From assembly GCA_025267735.1 (NCBI GenBank), contig CM046299.1, positions 11,244,232 to 11,308,231 on the forward strand: a DNA stretch of 64,000 bases, read 5' to 3'. Numbering within the stretch: the first letter of the stretch is position 1; every line of letters begins with the position of its first letter. The DNA comes from Mactra quadrangularis (taxonomy: Eukaryota > Mollusca > Bivalvia > Venerida > Mactridae). Made by a program: the position numbers and the translations under genes. The notes beneath the pieces are model-generated. The model saw only the letters and a program-made list of their open reading frames with translations. It was not told where the DNA came from and ran no database searches. Below are positions 11,180-24,722 of the stretch, in pieces.

Positions 11180-13560
11180 TATACATAACCTCCCTATAAG
11201 CCTCAGACTTAAGTCAATCAAAATATTACAACGGGAATGAGGTCTTTTCAGTTCCCAACAGTAAATTTATTGGCGTATTTAAGTGCAAATTTCGATAGAA
11301 CTGAAACACAAAAGGCGATTTTTATACGCTCTTTCTAATCGAATATTTTATAAGAGGCAAGCGTTTAACTATTTTAAAGACTTCATTATACGATACGCGA
11401 TAACTCTAATAATTATATCAAGAAACTACAAGCTAGTTTATGTTATATTCTACTTATATCACAAATAGTTTTGGCATTGGTAATTATTTCAGCTGAAAAG
11501 TCTTTATTAGTCTTTGTCTGGTTTACTCATCTGACTGAAGTCGTACACGTGTTTATCAATCGTCGTGTTCCGTATAAAAGACGGGACAGCACCGGAGTTG
11601 AGATAGAAGTTCGCCAAATGTTCAACATGAGAGCATGCCATCGGGTGCTCGAAATTTGCATATTTTGCCAACCGTATTTTAAAGCGATTTGCTCACATAT
11701 TTAATTTTTTTTTATATATTCTAAAATTACCTTTCAGTGCCTGCATATTGTTAAGTAAACGTATTATAAATACTTTAAGACAAATTTACCTACAGGTTGT
11801 GAAAATATGAAAAAAAGGTCACAAAAAACACACTTAAAAATTTATAATATTACTAAAGAAGTTGGTTTTATGTAATAAATCACCATATTAAATGAAATTT
11901 TAAAGTTGCATGTCAATTTACCCTTATTTTTTCATTATCAGAACACTACTGATTACTTCATAAATGTTTCGATAACTTAATGAATGTTTAAGAAAAAATT
12001 AGCTATTAAAGTCGAAATCTGTGGAATAACCGCTTTAACAATTGAATTATAATTCGTTCAAAATCGTGTATATCAGTACTTAGTTTTAGATATATCTTCT
12101 ATTCGACTAATTGTTATATTATTTTGAGAATATGATCTATCCGATAAAATATTCTTTTGTTTTTATTGTAATCTTTTGTTATTTAATGACATCTTTTTGT
12201 TCATTAAATCTATTGTTATAGGACTGGTATCGTTTAAAACAATTTATTGCAAAATCTTCGGTCTATAATTTGGCATTAAGGTTTGGTTTTGAATAACTAT
12301 ATCTTTAACGTTCGGTTTAGTCCATTTAGAGGGTGGAAGAAAAAATGTTTCAGCTAGGGCTGCGGAAGTTCGCCCGCGTTGTGGGTTCTGTACGATTCAC
12401 ATTATGAGTTTACGGTTCGGTTCGTATTTCGGTTCCTGCAACTGACTTATCACTCGTCAAAAACGTCCTAAGCCACCTGATGTATTTACATGCGATTGAA
12501 AATGTGCATACAGTAATGAAAAATCAGCCTTAGCATTTAAGACTCTTAGAACATTCTCTGAACAATGACCGAACCATGAATTATGTGCGATATACTGGCA
12601 CAGGGTATGAATACAGTTTTTTGCGCTTTCATCAAATAAATGAAGTGTGTTTCAAAATGTACAGATGACAAAAAAATAAATGATGAATTGAAATAAATTG
12701 AGGTGTGAAAAATATTTATAAATTGGGTATGTGGGGGGAGTCGAACTAGAATCTTGCATTAGTAAATACGATAATTTCTGTTTCGTGTCAACGTGACCTG
12801 ACGATAAAACCATGGTGACCCCCCTCGAAAATAATAGAAACGTCCTTTGAACAGACCGCCTTAAGTCTATTCATGTGAAATATTCTAATATTCAATTAGA
12901 CGTCTGCGTCAGTGATCGATTTAAATTCTTCATTAAGAGGTAGGTTTCAATATTTATTTATTTTAATTAATGATAATTATGAGTTACTCTGCTAATATAT
13001 AAAGATATTAATGCACCCATCAATTTTGATATTCATTTTGCATTTTTATTTATTTACACATATTCCGTATCTAAACTTATTAGTTATTTTAGTATTGGAG
13101 CAAATTACATCGAATATTTTATTTATAATGAATACTTTGATTAATTTACGGACACAACTCTTTCGTTTTAGAACAGTATAACAGCTGTGTTCTATCCTAT
13201 GTTTTGTCATGGTATAGTTGGAACAAATTAACAACTTCTGTAGCGATACATTATATCTAACTGATTTAAAGCTACTTGCTCGCAGACCTTGTTAATATTT
13301 TTAATACTTCAATAAATAACCTGTCAATGACCGTGATTTTGTTAAGAAAATGATGTATTAATATTTTACGACAAATTGACCTATTGAATGTGAGATGTAT
13401 AAAATAAAAGTCAGAAAAACGCACAGAAATCATTTTACACAGTTATTATGTCAATTTACACTGAAATATAATTATCAGATCAAAGCATCACTTTTTCTAA
13501 TAAAAAAGTTTCGATACAATTTTTAGAATTAATATTAGGAATTCGTTTTTCTTTACACAA
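11180..13560. other. Gene-free AT-rich intergenic stretch
   Basis: A weak tRNA-like segment precedes it at 11110-11180. Beyond that, no coding exon, terminal inverted repeat or tandem array was recognised between the secreted-protein gene and the tetraspanin. Confidence 0.4.
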
Positions 13561-13565
13561 TTAGT

Positions 13566-13760
13566 GACTTTATTCAGTTATCTTTCCCTGATAAAATCTA
13601 AAGCAATCCAATTGGTAAGTAGGTCCTTACAGTTTGAATCCTCGGATTTTATCATTGAATTCCTAGTTAGTAAGGATAACAAAATATTTCATCTAATATC
13701 TTTCTTGTTAATGAAGATATTTACAGTTAAAGATAGTTCTTTACCATAAAAATACTTAGC
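13566..13760 (+). repeat. Interspersed repeat, copy 1 (copy 2 at 46396-46590)
   Basis: The stretch containing CAATCCAATTGGTAAGTAGG, ATCCTCGGATTTTATCATTG and ATATCTTTCTTGTTAAT is repeated with high identity at 46396-46590 in the same orientation. Its short open frame contains no known domain, and the element class is unknown. Confidence 0.75.
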
Positions 13761-13953
13761 TTGAATTTCAAACAAATTAAATGATTTACAAAATGTTATT
13801 TAGATGTACTATATTATGGAATAAAATTATTTTCTCTTCTGTTCTTATAAAAACAACAATTATATAATAAAGAAATAAATACAACCAGACATAAAGGCCA
13901 TGGTTTAAATATACTTTACATAACAATTATGTAAAAATGTTGTTGTTTTTCAG

Positions 13954-16900
13954 TTTTGATATAAACCGGTTGAGTCAAAATGGGTGATATCATACATTCT
14001 ATTGGAAGGTTGACTTTGGTAGTCATCAACTTGTTATTAATGGTAAGATTTTTACCTTTATATTAGATGTGCATGTTATAAGACTCAATACAGTATTTTA
14101 AGACGGTGTTCTAACAGGGTACGAGACAGAATTACCTATCCAGCAATTTGCATCGGCTGTCTAAAACAAAACCGAGCCAGTCCTATTCATTTTGAATCTT
14201 GATTCCCAAATGGGTTACGGGTTCGAGTCCCACCCGGGGCAGTTATACTCTTTTAGAAAATTTGACAGTAACTTCAATTTTCCTCCTATATATATATGAC
14301 CTTAAATTCATGTTGACACTGCGTTAAACCCAGTAACAAATTTAAGAGGGATCAAGAGGTCTCGGGTTCAAATAAAAAAGGGCTCTGCTAATTTCCTTGA
14401 ACAAGGCATTTATATGCGATTGCTCCACTCTATTCAGTTGTAAAATTGTACAATTGGCTCTCTGCTTAAAGGCAACCGGGTTCGTTGAACAGGGGTTATC
14501 GTGCAATCTCGTTAATTCCCTTAAACATGTATTTTAAGGCAGACTTAAAGCTTAACACTCACTTTTAACTTATTTGAAAGCATCAATGTTGTTACTCTTT
14601 CTGTAACCCAGGTCTATATGACAGTTAATATCACGCCGGGATTTCAATTATTAACCCAGGTCTGCAGCGCAGTTGGTAATGCGCCGGGATTTCGAATCTT
14701 GAGTCCTAATGGGAGTACGGGTTCAATCCCACCCGGGGCGAGTATACCCTTCCATGGAAATTTGACAATAATGTCAATTTTCCTCCAATATTAAGGTTTG
14801 GAAGAGTTGCCTGTCTTTTGATAGGTTAGAATAGTACTGGTTATAAACAGCGGTCCTGGAAAGCTAGGTTAGGTGCCATTGACGTCGCAATATAACCTGA
14901 ATTGTGTTGACATTGCGTAAAACCAAGTACATGTATTCATATACTCTCTCTATTACAGTTGATAGCTCTGGCCATGACAGTTGCTGGATGTATTATCAAG
15001 TTTGGTGCCAGTGTTTTCTCTAAGTACACAGACTCTGTTCTTGAAAGTGTTAAAAAAGCAGCACAGGATGCTTATAATGGTACAGGTAAGTAGTCGTGTT
15101 TGTTCTTCATGGCAATGATATCATGAATCAAAGCGCCAATAGCGCTGTCAGACAGGGGGTTTTGATAGAATATATAAACACGGGGTTATATAACAAACGG
15201 AAGCAATACAAGGGAACTTTGCTTAACATAAGCCGGATTTGATATACTAAAAATGCACCAGCAGCATAATATCGTCTGCTTGTTAACGCATAATGTGAAA
15301 TATATTAATTGAAGTAGTAATTATCCATTGAATGCGCGCGCACGGCATAATGTAATCTCCCGCGACAAATTTTAGGGATGCGTTTTTTCGTAAACAGTTT
15401 ATCCAAGTTGACTGGTAAAGAGTTGGTGTATAACAGCATGAGAGGTTGTATTATAATTTTTCGCAGGGAAATATAACTTAAATGATAAAATTAAGGGTTT
15501 AAACCAGGAAATGTTTATTGTCAAAAAAAATTTTATCCTCAAAAATAGAACTATTTAATGTCCTTTGGCTTAGTGAACACCCACAAGAAATCAATACGCC
15601 ACATCAAAAGGTTACGGTTTAGCGCTACAAAGTACGCCTCTATATTAATCACCTTTTGAGAATTATTGTTCCTTTTTTTACTAAAATCGATTAAAAAGAC
15701 CCATAAAAAGCTTTGGAATCTTACGATCAGATGTTGTTTTGTTCAGTGAGAACTTACTTTATTCATGTACGAATACATTTACGAATTTTACCAAAATATT
15801 AGATTTTATACAGGCTTAAAATTTTTAATGCCGTCGTAGGCCTATCTTATGCAATTTTCGTTCACGTTTGTAAAGATATTTTGTCCACAAAATAACTTTA
15901 TACGTTTTTTTTACTCTCTATAGATTTTACCTTATATGGCTCGTTTTTTGGAATTCAGTAAAAAATTGTAGGCCCTAAAGTAGGCCTATTTCTTACACTT
16001 CGTCATTAAGGGTTCTAATTCCTGATTTTCATGTACAGACTTCTTTTTTTGGTACCTGTCTTCCATACAAATCATTTAAGGTCCATAAAGACATTAAATT
16101 CAAAAGACCTACAGTTTTTTGTCAACTGGAAAAACTTAATGCATGAACACAAACTCTTTGCAGATTTAACCTTAGAGTGTACTTTTTTTGCAATTTCAGT
16201 TGGAATTTATAAAGAGTTTTTTATACATATTCATAAGGTTTCTAAGCACATTGATTTAGAACCTATGTCCCAAACACATAATTTAAGGCCCAGAAAGACA
16301 TTAAACTCAAGGATCTAAAGTTTTTTGTCCACTGAAAAGACATGAACACAAACTCTTTACAGATTTAACCTAAGAGTGTTCGTTTTTTGCAATTTCAGAT
16401 GAAATTTTAAAAAAATCTTTATGAGGTTTCTAAGTAAAATTCTTAAGGTACCCGTGAAGCCCAGAGAAAAACACTTTAAACATGAACACAAACTCTTTGT
16501 AAATTTTAACTTTAAGCAGTCGTTTTTTTGCAAATTCAGTTGAAATTCGTAAATAGTTTTTTAATACATTTGCATTAGGTTTCTAAGCACAATTTGTTAG
16601 TACCCGTGTCCCAAACACATAATTCAAGGCACAGAAAGGCTAATCTCAAGGATCTAAAGTTTTTGTCCACTTAAAAGACATGAACAAAAACTCTTTACAT
16701 TTTAACCTTAAATCGGTACTTTGTTACCATTCCAGGGTAAATTTACAAAGAGTTTTTTTTAACATCTTCATGATGTTCCTAAGTACAATGTTTTAAGTAG
16801 TCGTGTCCAAAACATATCATTTTAGGTCCTGAAAGACATTAAATTCAAAAGAATTAAAGTTTTTTGCCCACTGAAAAACACTTTATACATGAATAAGAAC

Positions 16901-19900
16901 TCTTTGTAGATTTTACCTTTTAAGCGGTATTTTTTTTTGCATTTTCAGTTGAAATTCGTAAAGAGTTTTTTAATACATCCTCATAAGATTGTAATCACAA
17001 TTTTTAGTACCCATGTCCCAAATACATAATATAGGGCTATGAAACACATAAAACTCAAGGATCTTAAGTTTTTGTCCACTGGAAAGACATGAAAAAATTC
17101 TTTACATTTTTAACCTTAAGTCGGTACTTTTTTATCATTCTAGTGTAAATTTACAAAGAGTTTTTTTAGACATCTTCATGATGTTCCTAAGTACAATGTT
17201 TTAAGTAGTCGTGTCCCAAACACACCATTTTAGGTCCAGAAAGACATTAAACTCGAAAGAATTAAAGTTTTTTGCCCACTGAAAAACACTTTTAAATAAA
17301 ATACAATAATAAAAACTCTTTATAGATTTTACCTTAAAGCGGTCGTTTTTTGAAATTTCCGTTGAAATTTGTAAAGAGATTTTTATACATCTTCATTTGT
17401 TCTGATTTTTATGTAAAAAAAACTCTTTTTTGAGTGCCCGTGTCTAAAACATATAATTTAAGGCCCGCAAGGACGAAGTTTTTGTCCACTGAAATGACTA
17501 TAGACATAAACAAAAACTCTTTGTAGATTTAACCTTAAAGCGGTCGTTTTTTGCAATTTCAGTTGAAATTGGTAAAGAGTTTTTTATACATCTTCACATC
17601 TTCATTAGGTTTCAAAGTTCAGATTTTTATGAACAAACCATTTTTAGTGCCCGTGTTCCATACATTTAACTAAAAAAATGTCCACTAAAAACTTTATACA
17701 CAAACAAGAACTCTTTAAGATTTAACCTTGAAAGGGGTTGCAATTTTTGTTGAATTTTGAATTGGATTTATGCACACATCTAGTTTGGTTTCTTATTATA
17801 TATAGATATTCATCTAGAAAGTTTTTCTTTTAGTACCTGGGTTCCATAATTATTTCATTTTATGCCATTCGAAAACTCTTTACCGATTTTACTAGAAATA
17901 TTGCAGATTTGCAATTTTCCGTTCAAGTTTGCAAAGAGTTTTTGTATACACTTTATTCAAGCTCATTATTCTAATATTTATCGTTTTTTTAGAACCTGGG
18001 TCCCATAATTATTCTATTTTTTGCCAAACGAAAACTCTTTACCAATTTTACTAAAATATTGCAGATTTGCAATTTTCCGTTCAAGTTCGTAAAGAGTTTC
18101 TGTATACACAGCATTCGGGGTCTTTATTCTGATTTTTATACTTAAAACTGTATTCAATACCTGCGTACCATTCATATCAATTTTTTTCGACCCAGAAAGA
18201 CTTAAAACTCCAACGATTGAAAATATTTTGTGAGATATTAATTTTTTAAGCAGTCCTTTCAAACACAATGTCTGTACGATTTTGTATCGAGCTTTTGCAT
18301 GCGTTTCAACTTTGCTCACGAAACAAAACAGATTTTGATTTAGTTGTTGGGTCCTCTGAGTCCCTTGATATTAGTAGACCACATAAATAGGGGCCCGCCG
18401 CGGCTTTAACTGAATGACCACCCGAATACACGTTTTATCATTTTGCTATGTCTGTCTATATCATGTAGAGTTCATGTATGTTTGAAAAAAAGTAGACAGA
18501 TTGTAGGCGGAGCTTAATGCCGGACTACTTGCATTTCGAAAACTCTTTACCAGTCGACTCGGACCAACTGTTTACGAAAAAACGCATCCCCAAATTTTAA
18601 TGAGGATTTGCTACAGTCCGCTAAACATGGGAAACCCCTTTTTAAAAACTGTCCAAAAGTGGACAAAAGCGCATTACATGACATAACATACAGCAAAATG
18701 GAGGTGTAAAAATATGGTGAAACCGTATTGCAATAGGCGAACTCCGCATTGCAATATGTTGCAGTACGTATTGCTTTTTAACATAATTGTATACAAACTT
18801 TAAAAAATTATAGCAAAATTGTCGACGAACTTGTTATAATGCAAATTGTATGTCTCAACATAAGATTTATTTGTTTTCTTTCAGTCGAAACGGGCGAGTT
18901 TGACTTTGACAAGTTATTTGGATTTTTTGGTGTATTACTGATAGTAATTGGTGTGATTCTACTTCTTGTTTCAATATTTGGTTGCTGTGGAGCATGTTGT
19001 AAAATAAAAACGTTACTGATATTGGTAAATATACATTCTTCTTTATTTGATTGGTCGCGTGATATGTGATTACTCTCAGTGATTGGTTAATGGTGGTCAC
19101 GTGGTACGTTTTAACTCTTTGTGATTGGTTGATGATGGTAACAAGTTGTTTGGTGTGACCCAGTGGTAAAGCGCGCTTGCGTTCGGGATTCGAACCCTAT
19201 TAGGGGGACTGCTTATTTTCTTGATATAAAATTTACTTACAGTTGTTCCACAAAGATGTAAATGAGTTCTGTAAGAAATCTCCAGTCTGAAGGTGATTTC
19301 AATGATTAGGGGTTAGCGTTCAAAATAGTAAAGTCATTAAACCACACTTTAACTTTTTGCTGTGATTTCATAATGTTCATAATGTTTTGTATACATGTAC
19401 ATGCCGTTTAACAACTTCATGTAACCCTATAAAATCCATCTTCCGAACAGAGATTCGAATCCATGCCCTCTCAAGTCGTAAGCGGACACTCTACTATGTC
19501 GCCATTAAAGCTAGCTTTAAATCCAGGGAGTACAAGTGCCGTATTATACCTCTGCTACACACACACACACCCTCCGTAACAGAATTCGTCCTCAAATTTC
19601 TGAAGCTTGATTGTGAGACTATCTATGGGTGCAATCACACAATTCATAGTGGGTTATTTATGTTGGGTGCAAAATGTAACCCTTTAAAAATCCATGGTCC
19701 GTCCGAAATGAGATTCAAACCCACGACCTCTCGAGTTGTAAGCAGACACTCTACCACGTCGCCATAAAGGCTAGCTTTAAGGCAAGGTAGTACAAGCGCC
19801 GTACAAGCTACAATCATATTCTTGTATTTTTCAGTACGCTGTAGTACTCGGAATACTAGTGGTGGCTCAAATAACCTTTGTGATTTTATTCTTCAGATAT

Positions 19901-22900
19901 AATTCTGTGGTAAGTATAATACACGTTCTCGTACATCTACACTTTTGTAAACTGTTTATTATTATAAATGTGCCAAACATCGACCCTGTAAGACATGTTT
20001 CCATGCTATATCGTTCGTTAAATGCAATACGACCCAAACTCACTTTTTCTCATTTCCATCGTCGTATTCAACGCATATTTAAGTCATATATACGACAGCC
20101 AGCTCTACCTACTATAGGTTTCCTGGATATTTTTCTATCACCAGTACTAACTTACCTACTACGAGGCCGACAACTCATGTATAGGGTATGATCTACCGCG
20201 ACCGGGCTCGAACCAGCGATCTCCGGATTCGAAGTCAGACATGCTAACCACTACGCCACGACCGCGATATATCGAGAAATAAATATCGATGAAACACCGA
20301 TATATATCGATTCCTTCACTGCAGTACTATGCAGACCATTTTTGCTGTCATAAACATATAATGTATGTGTATTTGTCATGAATGCTATACCTTCCGTGGA
20401 CTAGAGCTATTCACTCAATGGTGGTGCCGTCAATGTTTAAGACCTATTAGTTCATATTATGAAAGCGCACCTGTTTCCACTTTTTACGAAGGAGATTCGT
20501 CTCATAAATTTGTTATATATTTACCTATATAGGATTTATTATCGATATTTCAAAATGCATATCGATTATTGATCGGAAAATGAATATCGACGGTGCAGCG
20601 ATATCGTTGGAATCGATGACAGCTCTAGGTTTTAATGAAAGAAGTTATTATTTGAAAATAAATCGTTAGGTCTGTGCATGTTGATCATTACAAAATGTCT
20701 TCTGTCATTTTTGATAGCTAGTTAGCGTGGCCAATATTCTTATATATGTAAACACGTTTTTTGGATCTTTCCCCTCTAAAAACTCAACAAAAATCGTTTT
20801 CACTACATAATGATTAGTTCTACTGTACAAATTATCACATCTATTGCAGTTGAAAGACGCTATACGAAAACCTTTGAAGGAAAGTTTAGACAAATACCAT
20901 GGACTTAATGGCTCAGAAGTAGATTCACTAATTTGGAATTTTCTCATGCAAGAGGTAAGAAATCTTAGTTTGTATATATGATTTATTTTGTATTACTTTT
21001 GTGATAGCATTTTTTCATTTTAATACATTGATGAACACTTTTTCCGTTTCCTTTATCTGCAATAACCTTCCCTCCTTTTGGGAGAACAATACTGTAAAAC
21101 ATGTATACCAGCCTGCTCAAAACCAGATCTAAAATACTTCGCTCGGGCACTCGCTTATTTTACAACTGACAATCTCGAGTACATGTCACGTGCAGCTGAC
21201 CTCTGCAATTAATATATCCATGACACAATCATTGTGCGCACAAGTTAGTTTACATCGTCGTTTGCAAAGAATCGTCCAATCAAAGCCCATGTATAACACG
21301 CACCATCACTAATTAGCTTACAAAACTTAATATAACGTAGAAATTTCGAACATCCGATGCAATCGTTAGTACTTATTCTTAAGAAAAGTTTTTCATGGAA
21401 TGGTCAACACAAATGTCATCTGACTGTGGCCCCCGAGCTGCTATGTCAAAAGGTGATATGACAGCGGTTTGTAGGATATCGTTTGATTGAGATTGGCAAT
21501 GCATGTTCTACGTCTATATGGAAATCAAAGCGCCGATGTCTCTGCCAAGACATGGGTTCAACAGGACAAAACAAGACTGCTTATTGTGGTCCGTTAACAT
21601 TAACAACGAGACTATTTTTTACGCGTAGGTGTTAACCTAATTTCATATTGTTGCGCCTAATCTGTCTGCGCATGGCCGAATGTAATAGTCCGCGACTTAT
21701 TTGTGATACGTTTCGATAGTTGAGGTTACTAAGACCTGGGTTGCAAGCAAGCCATTTCAAAAATCAAAATATTTTTGTTCTAAGGATATAGTATTTTGTC
21801 GCTCAATTTTTATCAAAAAGACAATTAGAACATGCAGACAAAGACTGCAGCGTGATTGTGCTCTAATGTTGAAACTATTTTAGTTTTAGACAGTGCTCAT
21901 TATGAACTACTTAATGTCTTGGACTTACCTAGGTACAGTCTTCGAATTTAGCCGGTGCCCCGAGGACCGAGTCAACCGAAATTGCCGTTAATCCAGTGAC
22001 TTTTAGACTATAACGGTTTTTAAGATCGAACTTATAACTCTGTATTCATTATGCTTCGCGTGAATGAGTGGTTACGACGTTGGACTGATAATTATTGAAT
22101 AGCAAGCTCCTCGTTGGTTCGAATTCCATCCAAAGCCTACCCCGTTTGTTTCCTTGAGCAGGAAACTTAATTCTACTGACTAAAAATTTTAAAAAAATTT
22201 GTATAATTTCAGTTTGATTGTTGTGGTATAGATGGTTGGAAAGATTTCGATGATACAACATGGTTTGGTGGAAGTCATGGTGAAACAGAAAATCTTACGA
22301 TGCCTTTGGCTTGTTGTAAAACCCTACCAGATAGTAGTGCAGACTTCTCGTGCGCTGAGTCACTCGATCACACATTAAACAACTACGATACAGTATGTAA
22401 TAACATTCATTAAGTTCGGGCTCTTAAGTTTGTTCGAAATTGCAAATCAGTCAAAACTGACAATTTTTGTCCGAATATATTGCCACTTCGCTGATTTTGT
22501 CAAATAAGAAAAACTGGCAGATTCTAAAATTAAAAACTCTTTTTAACAATATAATAACATGGATTTTTAATTAAAGTCACTCCTTTTCAGAATGACCAAA
22601 CGATTTCACTTACTTATCAGCGGACATCAACAATTTTGATAGAAATACAAATGTATTTAATGGCGGTATCAATGATTATCTGAGAAAAGTGCGTCGTGCA
22701 GCAATCGCCGAGAAGTTCCGCAAGCAGTGACGAAATGGAATCTCGTTCTAAAGAGCGTAAGCCTACGCTCCATCATGTGCTCAATGATGTACCTTATATG
22801 TCAAATAATTTCTTTTATGATATACGGTGAAATATGGTAGTACTCTATGAAAATATGCGATGAAAATACGAAAGTAAACATTTAATATTCTCATTGTTGT

Positions 22901-24125
22901 GAAAATATGACGTCCAAATGACGTCATTTAAAGAACACCTTTTTTAAGAAATTGACTATTTGTCGAAGGCAAAATTGTTTGAAATGTTTATTGTGTCTCT
23001 AATATCCAATATATTAAAACTTTAACGGTTATTTGACAGTTTTCATGTCCCTTGTAAATAAATATACAGTATTTCTCGCATTAAGCAGCCAGTGAAGGGA
23101 CGAACTGGATTGGCGGTAGGGGACTGTTAATGCAGGTTATACTGTATCTTCATATAGTGACTTTAATATTTCTTTAATATGAGAATGTACCAGACTACTA
23201 ACATGTGTTATCTATAATTACAGGGTTGTCTTGATTCAATGTGGTCTATTCTTCTAGAACAGAACGAGTTATATTCTTACATCGTCTCCATTGGTGTCGT
23301 ACTGTTTCAGGTAATTAACATTAAAGTGACTTCAGTTTATTCACGATCGCCCAAAACGCGCTCACTCGAGATATCGGGATCTCTCGAAGTCATACTGAGG
23401 TCACGAACAAATATCCTACATAATCTATTACAGTCTACGAGATAAGTGGGTGTCCGGTTGCCCGGGGCAACCAATTTTTAGTTTGGGCAACCAACAATTT
23501 CTTTTGGGCAACGAAAATTCTGTGAATGATATGTATAACTTGCTCTTAAGATCTGTTCGGACAGCAACCCTAATTTTGTTTAAAGTATAAATAGTCATAA
23601 TTATAAGCTGTTCAGTTATACCACCAGGAGCGTACCACGACGAATGTATAATCAATAAGCATAGTGAGTCACTCATAATACACAGAATAAAGAGTCAGCA
23701 ACTACTGTCTGTGCTATGCACATGTTTATCACAAATAACCAATGGTACCATATATTTTATTCATTTTCATCAACGGAAGAGAATTTCATTGGACATACAG
23801 GAACAGAAGAGCAAATTGCATCGGTTAAAATAAAGGTCAAAGTTGTCTTAGACAGCTGTGCCGAAAAAACAGGTATTGCAGAGCAAATTGTATTGGTTAA
23901 AAATATGCGTCAAAAGTTAGCTTAGATAGGTGCGCCGAGAAATTGGTAAATAGCATCGCGTAAAAATGAAACCCGAGACCGAGTTATTACAAAATATATA
24001 TTCTTATATTTAAGGTTATACTGCTGGTATTTGCTATGGTGTTGTACTGCAAGGATGACAAGAGCAAGGTGAACCCTGATACAGGGCATGGAAACCAAGG
24101 TCGTCGTAATCAGGAAAGATGGTAG
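13954..24125 (+). CDS. Tetraspanin, eight coding exons, 295 residues
   Basis: A four-pass membrane scaffold that organises partner proteins in the plasma membrane or endosomes. Coding exons: 13980-14042, 14959-15085, 18885-19024, 19835-19909, 20850-20954, 22213-22392, 23224-23310, 24015-24125. All junctions are GT-AG and all phases agree, giving 888 nt with TAG at 24123-24125. A 5' UTR acceptor (TTTTTCAG) ends at 13953, so at least one noncoding exon lies upstream. TM1 is residues 8-33 with the usual polar Asn. TM2 and TM3 (residues ~76-98 and ~111-130) flank the conserved GCCGACC loop. The large extracellular loop (~132-243) has CCG at 173-175, PLACC at 201-205, C217 and C232, the standard six cysteines. 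TM4 follows, with a short polar tail. The fold is certain; the subfamily was not assigned. Intron 2 holds a large repeat element. Confidence 0.95.
14130..14345 (+). repeat. tRNA-derived SINE, partial, in tetraspanin intron 1
   Basis: GGGTTCGAGTCCCACCCGGG is followed by a body matching the SINE at 14600-14945, including TCAATTTTCCTCC and a GTTGACA...GCGTTAAACCCAGTA end. The head is diverged. Confidence 0.6.
14600..14945 (+). repeat. tRNA-derived SINE in tetraspanin intron 1
   Basis: The tRNA-like head has GCGCAGTTGGTAATGCGCCG (A box) and GGGTTCAATCCCACCCGG (B box). It is followed by a core with TAGTACTGGTTATAAACAGC and TCCTGGAAAGCTAGGTTAGG, and a GTTGACATTGCG tail. The complement of this family is at 26575-26850. 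Confidence 0.8.
15367..18598. mobile_element. 3.2-kb inverted-repeat element in tetraspanin intron 2
   Basis: Left end 15367-15424 (AAATTTTAGGGATGCGTTTT ... GACTGGTAAAGAGTT) is the reverse complement of right end 18541-18598 with only a few mismatches. Between them lie about eleven degenerate ~200-bp tandem units, each carrying the terminal AACTCTTTAC motif. No open frame for a transposase was seen. This is a foldback-type non-autonomous element; the superfamily is unknown because no target duplication was identified. Sequence outside its left end (about 15120-15366) resembles 21530-21720, so the mobile unit may be larger than the inverted repeats. Confidence 0.75.
16150..18060 (+). repeat. 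~200-bp degenerate tandem array with internal inverted repeats
   Basis: AACTCTTT (or a one-base variant) recurs near 16152, 16351, 16491, 16689, 16899, 17097, 17314, 17514, 17709, 17873 and 18032. Each is followed 60-70 bases later by its complement AAAGAGTT, so every unit contains a short hairpin. Between hairpins the units share GTGTCCCAAACACATAAT and TTTTTGTCCACTGAAAA. Confidence 0.85.
19148..19210 (+). repeat. tRNA-like SINE head in tetraspanin intron 3
   Basis: GACCCAGTGGTAAAGCGCGC (A box) is followed by GGGATTCGAACCC (B box). There is no acceptor stem. Confidence 0.5.
19440..19775 (-). repeat. Two tandem tRNA-like SINE segments, minus strand
   Basis: Two similar stretches end at about 19505 and 19765. 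On the minus strand each reads ACGTGGTAGAGTGTCTGC or its variant, followed by a B box GGTTTGAATCTC or GGATTCGAATCTC. The intervening sequence is also similar, which suggests a duplicated SINE. Confidence 0.6.
20040..20265 (-). repeat. tRNA-derived SINE, minus strand, in tetraspanin intron 4
   Basis: A close copy of the SINE at 9045-9235, with the same tRNA-like head and the same core ending in CGTCGTATTCAACGCATATTTA. Confidence 0.8.
20270..20627. mobile_element. Truncated hAT-like MITE
   Basis: The right end reads GAATCGATGACAGCTCTA, the complement of the hAT-style terminus TAGAGCTGTCATCGATTC. The interior is full of ATCGATAT-type palindromes. The left terminus is not visible and was probably lost beside the adjacent SINE. 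Confidence 0.5.
22050..22190 (+). repeat. tRNA-derived SINE in tetraspanin intron 5
   Basis: The head GAATGAGTGGTTACGACGTT and B box GTTGGTTCGAATTCC are followed by the CCTTGAGCAGGAAACTTAAT core shared with 6228-6352. The SINE ends about 25 bp before exon 6. Confidence 0.65.
22393..23223. other. Tetraspanin intron 6
   Basis: AT-rich intronic sequence without a recognised repeat or RNA gene. Confidence 0.5.
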
Positions 24126-24148
24126 TTCCAGGCCAGTACAATGACTAG

Positions 24149-24154
24149 AATAAA
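24149..24154 (+). terminator. Possible polyadenylation signal of the tetraspanin gene
   Basis: AATAAA lies 24 bases after the stop codon. It is unusually close, so a later signal may be used. Confidence 0.4.
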
Positions 24155-24354
24155 AGAAAACACAAGAGAATTAACCAATAGACTGTTACATTATTGTTGA
24201 TTAAGTATTGAACTGGCATTAAGTTTGAAATCCTGACAAATGTGTTTATATGTATATGCGTCGCATTTATAAAATGACTATAAGTTTTACACAATTTACA
24301 AAAAGAACATTGTTATTACTTCTGGATTTAGATCTACGTAAATTTCCCAATATA

Positions 24355-24722
24355 CAATACACTCCAAAAAGTTTGGAGACAAAAGAAATTTACCACAATT
24401 TTTGAATTTTGATGATAATATTTGTACAGTTTTTGTTGTAATATATTTAAGTATCGTTTGGTTAAAACAAAATTCATGAATGCAACACATTTAAAATATT
24501 CAGCATCATCTGACATCTTAAAACCTCAAAACCATATTTATTGTAATCATCTTCTATAACATAGCTTTTATACTATTTTTGTAGTCTCCTTTATAATCAT
24601 GATAATCAAAATATAAAGCGAAACTAAAAAAAAGCATTTTAATATAGACAGTTACCATTTAAAAAAAAGCTTTTCAGTAAGCCTACAAAGTGAAAATGTC
24701 TCCAAACTTTTGGTGGGTACTG
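24355..24722. mobile_element. Tc1/mariner-like MITE
   Basis: The right end (complement: CAGTACCCACCAAAAGTTTG) and left end (CAATACACTCCAAAAAGTTT) form terminal inverted repeats continuing into GGAGACA. TA flanks both sides. The CAGT...AAAAGTTTGG pattern is typical of Tc1/mariner ends. At 368 bp it is non-autonomous. It lies just beyond the tetraspanin stop codon, possibly in its 3' UTR. Confidence 0.85.

Noticed and set aside
22049..22261. 70-codon minus-strand frame over tetraspanin exon 6
   Set aside because: It is a shadow of the SINE and the true exon on the other strand.
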